NCBI GenBank assembly: GCA_963170055.1
Contig: CAUJGJ010000069.1
Span: forward strand, 885,701 to 898,200
Length of the DNA: 12,500 bases
From: Halisarca cf. caerulea
Taxonomy: Eukaryota > Porifera > Demospongiae > Chondrillida > Halisarcidae
Direction: 5' to 3'
Shown here: piece by piece, positions 6,631 through 12,500 of the stretch
How the letters are laid out: each line of letters begins with the position of its first letter
Numbering within the stretch: the stretch's first letter is position 1
Translations under genes and position numbers: made by a program
Notes under the pieces: model-generated
Seen by the model: only the letters and a program-made list of their open reading frames with translations
Told to the model about the DNA's origin: nothing
Database searches by the model: none

Positions 6631-8382
6631 CCCAGAGTTGATGGGAAGGGAAGCCTGCAGCCAACTCTGGTCACTAAGACGAATGTTGCAGATTGATTCC
6701 AGAAGGCATCTCTGAACATTGTCAAAGTTGGCGAGGAGAGGGGAAAGAAAGCTGGGAGATGTACGTAGGATGTACAATACCTTGGGTAAGGAGAAAGCAC
6801 TTCGTAGGAGGCAAAGAGCATCATGTGAATGCAACAGTTCCAATCTACTGCCCAGAGTCTTAAGTTGCTTGATTTTGGATTCCCAAACTTCGTTGATGGC
6901 TTCTGTACCTCCAATGGGGGAACCAAGCAGTATAGCCCGGGATGGCACAGTGGGATGCAGGGATGGAAAACGAGAAAGCATCTCAAGCTTTGACTGCTCG
7001 TCATTGCAGATAATCTCTGATTTGCTGTGGTTCAGGAACAAATTGAACTCACTGGCAACTCTTTCCAAATGTAGCAAGTCTGATTGTACATCATCCAAAG
7101 TGCCCCCCAAAGTTCCATCATCTAGGTAGAACACCTTAAATTCTGATTTGAGCTCACCAATAAGATCATGGATGGTCAGGCAAAAGAGAAGAGGACCAAG
7201 AGGGTCCCCTTGCTGAACACCTTCTGCGGAATGGATAATGTGGTTCCCAAAGAACAAAAAAGAAGGGAGCTGGTACGCAGCAAATGCCAGAGGGAAGATC
7301 TGAGGGGCCTTTTCCAAAACTGCATGTAACATCTTGTCACGGCGGATACTGTTAAAGGCATTTTTGAAGTCCAATTTCAGCATCAGGTGACCTTCTTCCA
7401 TCCCAGATAAAAACGACCTTGCAGCATGAACAGCAGCCTCTGCTCCCTTGGGGGTTCCAAAACCTAGCTGCAGTGGGAAAAGTAGGGATCCCATGTCCTC
7501 AAAGATGGAGGCATTCACACACTTGGCTGCCAAACGACGTAAAGTGCACCCCACTGCAATGGGTCTGATGCCTCCATCCTTCTTGTTAAGCCCGATTAAG
7601 TTTGCCCCAAAAAAGAAGGGACGTGCAGAAGGATGGACCTTTCCAGAAATGACAAAGTTGACAAAACTGGTTAGGGAGTCAATCAACATAGTAACCCCAT
7701 CACTTTGGCAGTAAGTGATCATGTCTTTAAGGTGTTGAGGACGAAGGCCATCTGGACCGCCAGCTGAGCCAGCAGGAAAAGAAAAGATGGCCTTGGTGAT
7801 GGAAGTGGCAGACAGTATAGGGGGGTCACATGGAGATTGTGCAGATGGTAAAGATGAATCAGGGGGAGCAGGGGGATGTTTCTCCTTAAGCAAGTTAAGG
7901 GATTTTTCATCAGGGGTGCAAATGGACTCTGTTGAACCAGCAATTCGAACAGCTCCTTTGAAGTCTCCTTCCTCCAATTTTTGTGAAACTCTAGCTGCTA
8001 GCGAACTTTGAGAGTTTCTGGAAGGAATAAATGCGCCATCAGCGCTGCTAGGAAGAAAAATGTCCGATTCCTCCTCTACGGCGCGATTCACGAGAGTGGC
8101 GAGACTTCTCCTGTGACCACCTCTGTTTGGAGTTCTCAAACAGCGTCTTGAGAAGAGAAAAAGACGCTCCCATGACTCCCGACTGTTCTCCTTGACAATT
8201 AGATCGAGAATAGAGGAGAACTTTTTAGCGGTTAAGGCCCTCGAGCCACGAGGAATTCTCTTCAGGACTTTCCCGAAGATAGGGCCAGGATTGATGGAGG
8301 AAAAATTCATTAATCTATTGAGAGAGGAAGGAGCGTCCGGTATATATATATATATAATACATAGGTGTACGTTGTTGTTCAT
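6532..8382 (-). CDS. Retrotransposon pol N-terminal and reverse transcriptase part (frameshifted)
   Basis: The 616-residue frame carries a reverse transcriptase. Visible motifs are GGPDGLRPQHL (208-218), the RPIAVG fingers block (273-278), motif A with D338 in KLDFKNAF, motif B QQGDPLGP (390-397), motif C YLDD (419-422, with Leu where many non-LTR elements have Ala) and the motif D region LFLNHSKSE (448-456). All three catalytic aspartates are present. No N-terminal zinc fingers are seen, which fits loss of the true 5' end. The first 14 residues (including IIYIYIP) are read through the (TA)n flank, so the ATG at 8382 is probably not the native start. The frame leaves family sequence at the G7 run (plus-strand C7, 6627-6633): upstream residues read LPINSGG and the continuation LGIRSA lies in the other frame. 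The residues after that point, to 6532, are out-of-frame nonsense. Confidence 0.87.
   Translation of the reverse strand: MNNNVHLCIIYIYIPDAPSSLNRLMNFSSINPGPIFGKVLKRIPRGSRALTAKKFSSILDLIVKENSRESWERLFLFSRRCLRTPNRGGHRRSLATLVNRAVEEESDIFLPSSADGAFIPSRNSQSSLAARVSQKLEEGDFKGAVRIAGSTESICTPDEKSLNLLKEKHPPAPPDSSLPSAQSPCDPPILSATSITKAIFSFPAGSAGGPDGLRPQHLKDMITYCQSDGVTMLIDSLTSFVNFVISGKVHPSARPFFFGANLIGLNKKDGGIRPIAVGCTLRRLAAKCVNASIFEDMGSLLFPLQLGFGTPKGAEAAVHAARSFLSGMEEGHLMLKLDFKNAFNSIRRDKMLHAVLEKAPQIFPLAFAAYQLPSFLFFGNHIIHSAEGVQQGDPLGPLLFCLTIHDLIGELKSEFKVFYLDDGTLGGTLDDVQSDLLHLERVASEFNLFLNHSKSEIICNDEQSKLEMLSRFPSLHPTVPSRAILLGSPIGGTEAINEVWESKIKQLKTLGSRLELLHSHDALCLLRSAFSLPKVLYILRTSPSFLSPLLANFDNVQRCLLESICNIRLSDQSWLQASLPINSGGVGDKERYHAGTFCLPGFCCWYLLNLFGPPPT
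6627..6633 (-). other. Frameshift site in a G7 homopolymer
   Basis: Seven Cs on the plus strand read as GGGGGGG on the coding strand. With seven bases, translation enters the wrong frame; with six, the reverse transcriptase frame joins directly to the endonuclease frame in the conserved GGLGIRS segment. A one-base insertion, a sequencing error at the homopolymer, or less likely a slippage site would each explain it. Confidence 0.85.
8341..8356. repeat. (TA)8 tract at the 5' edge of the long retrotransposon copy
   Basis: A pure TA run directly abuts the last element-like sequence (CGTCCGG at 8334-8340 on the plus strand). Confidence 0.85.
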
Positions 8383-8580
8383 TCCTTTTGTTCTTGTTTA
8401 TTGTTTTTCGGTTGTTTTTGTCTCACCTCCTTGTACTATGCGTTATCTTATCTGACTCTTTGCCTGCTGTCTTGCAGGATGTAAATGATTTATTCTGCTG
8501 AGGTCAAGGGCCGTTTTGGCTATGACCAGTGATGATGATTATTACTATTATATACCTTATCAGAACATACACACACACAC
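8357..8580. other. Sequence between the two retrotransposon copies
   Basis: About 220 bases separate the 5' edge of the long copy from the (TA)n flank of the short copy. No gene is seen. Small hairpins can be read (CCTGC..GCAGG near 8463-8478; GCCGTTTTGGC at 8509-8519), followed by ATGATGATTATTACTATTAT and the right arm of the 19 bp inverted repeat. It is either host sequence or a leftover 5' leader of the retrotransposon. Confidence 0.5.
8549..8567 (-). repeat. 19 bp inverted repeat, right arm
   Basis: TATATACCTTATCAGAACA is the exact reverse complement of 5493-5511. A CA and (TA)n microsatellite follows immediately on the right. Confidence 0.75.
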
Positions 8581-8607
8581 ATATATATTTAATTATATTA
8601 TACATAC

Positions 8608-8655
<48 letters not shown>

Positions 8656-8670
8656 TTTTATATATATATT
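8568..8670. repeat. CA / CATA / (TA)n / T-run simple sequence
   Basis: A short CA run, five CATA units (about 8602-8620), a TA run (about 8621-8647), about 13 Ts and another TA run form a continuous simple-sequence block on the 3' side of the truncated retrotransposon copy. Confidence 0.92.
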
Positions 8671-8679
8671 CACAACTAA

Positions 8680-9146
8680 CAAAAAAAAAGCAAAAATTAC
8701 AGTGAAGAGTGTATCATGAGAGTTAATCAATACAACAACCTAAATAGATGCAGCATTAAAGTTCTGGATACAAACACTGATTTGTTGGCACAGTTTTAAA
8801 TAGGAGAGTGGATCTTTAGTGATACTGCGAGATCGTTTGGCAACTTCTTTGATAAAATACAAAGCATCTTCGCCAAAAGCACCAGTAGATTCAAAAGCGA
8901 TTGGTACGAATCTGTGACAAGTAGTGAGCTCTTGGTAGAGCCTACGCTTCTGGGCAGCGGCATGGTTGGCCAACAGTCCAGTACCAGTAGAGGACAGATT
9001 GATGTTGGTTTGGGTGAATGAATCCCAGCATGTCACATCCCATACCAGCGCCTTGCCACTAAACCAGGGAGTGATAGACATACCATCAGGCCTTTTACCA
9101 TCACCACGACAGAGGCCACGGGGCTCCAACGTGGCGGGGACATTAG

Positions 9147-9148
<2 letters not shown>
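8680..9148 (-). mobile_element. 5'-truncated RLE retrotransposon copy, second subfamily
   Basis: The minus-strand frame from 9147 to 8740 encodes only the end of the endonuclease domain: LEPRGLCR, KRPDG, LVWDVTC, K-R-x-x-Y, and the DPLSYLKLCQQIS tail that ends at a TAG. It is collinear with the C-terminal 135 or so residues of the long copy at about 64% identity by eye, too divergent to be a recent duplicate. At the 5' side, similarity stops exactly at position 9148, where (TA)n begins. At the 3' side the shared TTAGGTTGTTGTA is followed by a short unrelated tail with A/T runs, then (TA)n. This is the signature of incomplete reverse transcription after target priming. It is non-functional. 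Confidence 0.87.
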
Positions 9149-9200
<52 letters not shown>

Positions 9201-9240
9201 GTATACAATATATGTATGTATGTATACAATATATATATAT
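9148..9240. repeat. (TA)n and (TATG)n simple sequence
   Basis: A TA run of about 40 bases (9148-9188) abuts the truncated retrotransposon. It is followed by two copies of a roughly 21-base unit TATGTATGTATGTATACAATA (about 9188-9230) and more TA. Confidence 0.92.
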
Positions 9241-9472
9241 TATGTATAATATACAGTATATTATTATGCATCATATATGGACTCTACACAGCTACGTATA
9301 CACATTTTCTATATTACAGTTTTACAGATAAGCTGTACTTAGTGGCAGTTTAAGTCCGGCACTCATATATATACGACATCCAAGACATTCTTGGCCCAGC
9401 ATTTCAGCAGTTTTCATATGCACAGACTCTATACATACACAGCAAGTACATAGCATAATAGTCAATTCTGTG
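9241..9472. other. Upstream region of receptor paralog 2
   Basis: AT-rich sequence without a gene. A TATA-like CATATATATACG lies near 9364-9375, about 100 bases upstream of the ATG at 9473, and may be the core promoter. This is a weak call in such TA-rich DNA. Confidence 0.35.
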
Positions 9473-10471
9473 ATGGAAAACATTTCTGGAAATATGTCTG
9501 AGTCTTCGTTTGCCAGTGTCCTTGGAGTACAAGGCTATACTGCTCTTGTTTCCGCTCTACTTGCACTTCTTGTCCCTCCACAACTGTTCCTCAGTATCCT
9601 CACCATAGCAGGACTGTGTACTGGGAAGACCTTCAGGAAGATAAAGGTGCAACGTAACTTGATGATTGGCATCGCAGCAATGGGGTTTGTGTCCAGTTTG
9701 ACTGTACTTATGTTTGCTGTTGCCGAGTTCCTGTTCCTAAGCCATAGGAAACAGGCTGGAGTTGTTATCTGCCATGCAGCAACACTGTTTTATCACATAA
9801 ATATCGCTTCAAGAAACTGTCTGCTCGCAACCCTCTCCATTATAGTCTTCATTGTCATCAAGTATGGACACCAGAAGATAAAAATCCTTTACCTAAACAT
9901 TGCACTGGTTGTGGTAGTACTTGTAGTAATCCTTCTTGGCCTTCCATACTTCTTTCCGTCAGCTGTAGACAATTCCTTTCAGATTGACGGGGTAATATGT
10001 CTGCCTAGCCCACGGCCTCCTGGATATGTAGGGATCGGTTTGGCAGTTGCTATAACTGACATTCCAACACATATCATCGCCATTGGAGTTGTCATTGCCA
10101 GTATTGTGTTTGTGAAGAAACACGGCAAATCACTGGCTAAAGAGAAGAGGCTTAAAATTGCCATGGTGAAGTTCACAGGACTTTTGGTGATTTTGAACAT
10201 TGTTGTGTTTGTAGCTACATACATTGCTCTCGCCCCCTTCCTGTTTTTATCATCTTTTCAGGATCATTTAGGTTTTAAGGGTCTCACAATCTTCAGGTAG
10301 CTCATTGATCTTATTCTACCAAGCCTTCCACCCATAGTCACCCCACTGATGATGATGGCTGTTTTCAAGCCACTCCGAACAGCCATCAAGAGGATTGGAT
10401 ACCAACTGTGTTGCGAGTCCATGGACTCCCCAAGTGAAGAAACTCAAACGACATCCATTGCCACTGTTTAA
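9473..10471 (+). pseudogene. Seven-transmembrane receptor, paralog 2, with premature TAG
   Basis: The frame starts at ATG 9473 (MENISGNMSESSF), level with the other paralogs, and is clean through TM1-TM6. It then meets TAG at 10298-10300 (codon 276), exactly where paralogs 1 and 3 have the Gln codon CAG in the FRQ.ID segment that opens TM7. After it the same frame stays open for 56 codons, keeping TM7, PPIVTP, the FKPLR helix 8 block and a CC pair, and ends at TAA 10469-10471 with EETQTTSIATV. A single C-to-T transition therefore accounts for the lesion. The predicted product would be a 275-residue six-helix protein lacking TM7 and the tail. Class A-type cysteines are kept before TM3 (VICHAAT) and in the second outer loop (GVICLPS). 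It may be a young pseudogene, a polymorphic null, a sequencing error or a readthrough gene. It resembles paralog 3 more than paralog 1 (for example FPSAVDNS, TGLLVILN, LPSLPPIV). Confidence 0.9.
10298..10300 (+). other. In-frame premature stop codon (CAG to TAG)
   Basis: TAG replaces the Gln codon that both intact paralogs keep at the TM7 entrance. Conserved coding sequence continues in the same frame afterwards. The following base is C, as in some readthrough contexts, but the full CTA-type context is absent (it reads CTC). Confidence 0.9.
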
Positions 10472-10745
10472 GACGGTCTCACTGTTCATTAAACATTATA
10501 ATTTCATATTACATTCAGTTCACTGCATGGCCTGTATATAAGTAGCAATACATGATAAGGAGCTTGCATGAAAATGTGTAGTGTGTTGAAGGGCCTGTTG
10601 AGTACAAATTTACAATACTGCAATAATAATGAAATGAAGTGGGCATATTGTAATACATGTGTTGTTGTGCCTAAATTTAATACAATGACTATAATAAATA
10701 CTCACTCGTGCTTTTTCATATTAATAGTACAAATATTAAATAGTG
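10472..10745. other. Convergent 3' intergenic region between paralogs 2 and 3
   Basis: AT-rich sequence shared by two tail-to-tail genes. A polyadenylation-type ATTAAA lies at 10488-10493 (+), 17 bases after the paralog 2 TAA, and an ATTAAA on the minus strand (10676-10681) lies about 65 bases beyond the paralog 3 stop. Both are weak but suitably placed. No further gene seen. Confidence 0.45.
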
Positions 10746-11810
10746 TCATTCGATCATACATGCATGTGCTTCCCTATAATGCCCATAGACAGTAATTGAC
10801 GATGTTGCTTGTGTTTCCTCCTCTATATCTGTGGATTTGCAGCACAGCCTGCGCATGAGCCCTCTAATGGCAGTGCGGAGGGGTTTGAAAACAGCCATCA
10901 TCATGAGTGGGGTGACAATTGGTGGCAAACTGGGTAGAAGGAAGTCAATGAACTGCCTAAAGAAGGCAGTACCAGCGACGCCAAGTCCATCGTTGAACGA
11001 GGAGGAGAATAAAAATGGGACAAATGCAGTGTACGTACTAACAAACATGACAATGTTCAAGATAACCAAAAGTCCTGTAAACTTGACCATTGCAATTTTG
11101 AGCGGCCTTTCATCACTCAGGGATGCGCTGTGCTTCTTCAGAAACACAATGCTTAAAATGACCACCCCGATGGAGATAATGCGCGTTGGTATATCAATTA
11201 AAATGACTGCCAAACCAATTCCTATATATCCAGGAGGCAGCGGATTTGAATGACAAATCACTCCATCAATCTGAACAGAGTTATCTACAGCTGATGGAAA
11301 GAAATACGGGAGGCTAAGAAGTAACGTGACAGTGAACATTGCACCCAGCACTATGTGCAGGTAAAGAAGTTTAATCTTATGCTGTCCATATCTGATCACA
11401 ATGAAGACGAGAATAGACAGAGTTGCCAATAGGTAATTTCTCATGGCGACATTTATATGATAGAAAACTGTTGCTCCGTGACAGAAAATCTTCCCGGCTT
11501 GCATTATGTGGTGAAGAAAGAGATACTGTGCTACCGCGAACATCAATACAGTTGAGCTGGAAACAAACCCCATTGCTGCAATGCTGATCATCAGGTTACG
11601 TTGAGCTTTTATCTTCCTGAAGGTCTTCCCAGTGCACAGTCCTGCTATGGTAAGGGTACTGAGGAACAGTTGTGGAGGGACAAGAAGTGTAAGTAGAACA
11701 GAAACAAGAGCAGTGTAACCTTGTACGCCAAGGACACTGGCAAACAGAGACTCAGAACCATTTCCAGAAATGTTTAGCACCTGAGCCATGACTGAGGAAC
11801 TACAACTCAT
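10746..11810 (-). CDS. Orphan seven-transmembrane receptor, paralog 3
   Basis: An intact frame of 354 residues encodes another member of the same receptor family, in the opposite orientation to the other two. There are two possible starts: ATG at 11810 (MSCSSSVMAQ) or ATG at 11789 (MAQVLNISGN, 347 residues); the second aligns better with MENISGN of paralog 2, and an upstream TATA box fits either. The N-terminus has NIS and NGS glycosylation sequons. The seven helices follow the same pattern, with the cysteine before TM3 (KIFCHGAT) and the outer-loop cysteine (GVICHSN). TM3 ends in VIVIRYGQHKI, so again there is no DRY motif. TM7 and helix 8 read PPIVTPLMMMAVFKPLR, with CC before the tail. The tail runs past the point where paralog 2 ends (SITV) by a further 15 residues, GHYREAHACMIE included, which looks like stop-codon loss or tail divergence. 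Ligand and signalling partner unknown. Confidence 0.9.
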   Translation of the reverse strand: MSCSSSVMAQVLNISGNGSESLFASVLGVQGYTALVSVLLTLLVPPQLFLSTLTIAGLCTGKTFRKIKAQRNLMISIAAMGFVSSSTVLMFAVAQYLFLHHIMQAGKIFCHGATVFYHINVAMRNYLLATLSILVFIVIRYGQHKIKLLYLHIVLGAMFTVTLLLSLPYFFPSAVDNSVQIDGVICHSNPLPPGYIGIGLAVILIDIPTRIISIGVVILSIVFLKKHSASLSDERPLKIAMVKFTGLLVILNIVMFVSTYTAFVPFLFSSSFNDGLGVAGTAFFRQFIDFLLPSLPPIVTPLMMMAVFKPLRTAIRGLMRRLCCKSTDIEEETQATSSITVYGHYREAHACMIE

Positions 11811-11853
11811 GCAATCTGTTCCCTGAATGGCTTAAACCACTGTAACCATACTG

Positions 11854-11860
11854 TTATATA
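11854..11860 (-). promoter_or_regulatory. TATA-box candidate for receptor paralog 3
   Basis: The minus strand reads CCCTTATATAACAG, containing TATATAA (11860 to 11854). It lies 44 bases upstream of the ATG at 11810 and 65 bases upstream of the ATG at 11789, so transcription would start close to the first ATG. It stands in ordinary, not TA-repeat, sequence, which favours it. No experimental support. Confidence 0.45.
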
Positions 11861-11861
11861 A

Positions 11862-12180
11862 GGGATTCTTTCAGATTCAGACGTGTGCACCTTGACAATA
11901 AGCAATGACCATATGCTGTCACTGTTGTAGATCACAAGATCACGCAGTGTGCCCTTGTTTAGGTTCACAATGTGCACCTTAGCACCCCGTGCACTTGAAA
12001 CTCAATCATTGCAAATACACAAAAACAAATGCAGTCACATGACACATCCAGATAGGGCTTCCAATTCTTTACCATGTTAGACCATAGGGAGAGTCCCTTT
12101 TTACCTGTACGTAACAGGGATTTTGTTTGGTGCTATGAATCCTTCACAAACAGCATTAAGCCCATGAATTCTTAATTGTG
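11862..12180. other. Upstream region of receptor paralog 3
   Basis: Mixed-composition sequence with no gene. GTGCACCTT occurs twice (near 11885 and 11971), once near a third GTGCAC (about 11989), possibly a regulatory element but too short to be sure. Nothing else recognised. Confidence 0.4.
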
Positions 12181-12207
12181 ATGTGTATAATAGTTGTACA
12201 TGCATGA

Positions 12208-12213
<6 letters not shown>

Positions 12214-12266
<53 letters not shown>

Positions 12267-12267
12267 C
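12214..12267. repeat. (TA)n microsatellite
   Basis: Two TA runs separated by TG, about 50 bases in all. Confidence 0.95.
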
Positions 12268-12343
12268 ATTATTGTATTCATATATTACTATGCATACAGT
12301 CATGTCATAATAATAATAATGATTATGTATTTGTGTACAATGA

Positions 12344-12426
12344 CGCGCGCGCGCGTGTGTGTGTGTGTGTGTATGTACAGTATATATTGTGTGTGCTTGT
12401 GTGTATATGTGTGTGTGTGTATGTGC

Positions 12427-12467
<41 letters not shown>

Positions 12468-12492
12468 TGTACATGTGTGTGTGTGTGTGTCC
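12344..12492. repeat. (CG)6 followed by interrupted (TG)n
   Basis: Six CG units (12344-12355) run directly into TG repeats that continue, with TATG, TACAG and TTG interruptions, to near the window end. Alternating purine-pyrimidine sequence of this kind is prone to Z-DNA. Val-Cys and Thr-His frames here are artefacts of the repeat. Confidence 0.95.
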
Positions 12493-12500
12493 GTTGAAAG

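Larger units (their letters stand above)
5569..8340 (-). mobile_element. RLE-type non-LTR retrotransposon, long copy
   Basis: This minus-strand element encodes one polyprotein with a central reverse transcriptase and a C-terminal zinc knuckle plus restriction-like endonuclease, the architecture of the early-branching non-LTR clades (CRE, NeSL, R2, Hero, R4). It has no long terminal repeats. The 5' edge is placed at 8340, because element-like protein similarity stops there at a (TA)8 tract (8341-8356). The 3' edge is uncertain: coding similarity with the second copy ends in TTAGGTTGTTGTA (about 5664-5676), after which a short non-coding tail runs to the poly(A)/(TA)n tract. Precise clade placement needs a phylogeny. 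One frameshift (6627-6633) breaks the frame. No clear target duplication can be read, because both flanks are TA simple sequence. Confidence 0.88.

Noticed and set aside
9127..9129. TTG start making the truncated endonuclease fragment a stand-alone gene
   Set aside because: Family sequence continues upstream of it to the (TA)n junction at 9148; this is a 5'-truncated retroelement, not a gene.
9470..9472. GTG start for receptor paralog 2
   Set aside because: Animal genes rarely start at GTG, and the adjacent ATG at 9473 aligns with the paralogs.
10831..11253. Plus-strand 140-residue frame opposite receptor paralog 3
   Set aside because: Antisense shadow of the receptor gene; likewise 4138-4362 and 9979-10224 opposite the other paralogs.

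Overview
The window looks like accessory DNA from an invertebrate animal nuclear genome, probably an early-branching metazoan; a sponge is my best guess, at low confidence. The reasons are uninterrupted seven-transmembrane (7TM) receptor genes in a local paralog cluster, long (CA)n, (TA)n and (TG)n microsatellites, small TA-flanked DNA transposons, and a non-LTR retrotransposon with a restriction-like endonuclease. There are no prokaryotic operons, rRNA, tRNA or CRISPR arrays.

Layout. Positions 1-1280 hold microsatellites and one copy of a dispersed repeat of about 280 bp. Positions 1277-2990 are a cluster of three small pogo/Tigger-like non-autonomous DNA transposons (an 800 bp foldback element, a 188 bp element, and a 257 bp element with an internal 29 bp minisatellite), with the second copy of the dispersed repeat between the first two. 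Positions 3623-4660 (+) carry an intact single-exon 7TM receptor gene. Positions 4661-5650 are AT-rich sequence and microsatellites. Positions 5569-8340 (-) hold a nearly full-length RT plus RLE retrotransposon, broken by one frameshift in a 7-base homopolymer. Positions 8680-9148 (-) hold a 5'-truncated second copy from a different subfamily. Positions 9473-10471 (+) carry a second receptor gene with one in-frame TAG just before TM7. Positions 10746-11810 (-) carry a third, intact receptor gene, convergent with the second and with a TATA-like box upstream. The right end is (TA)n and (CG)n/(TG)n repeat.

Two biological stories stand out. The first is a local family of orphan 7TM receptors: all three share a nearly invariant TM1/first-loop block, keep the class A disulfide cysteines, but lack recognisable DRY, CWxP and NPxxY motifs; one copy appears recently lost by nonsense mutation. 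The second is a pair of RLE-type retroelements that both lie between (TA)n tracts, with both 5' ends directly abutting (TA)n, which suggests TA-microsatellite targeting. All calls are from reading the sequence; no database search was possible.
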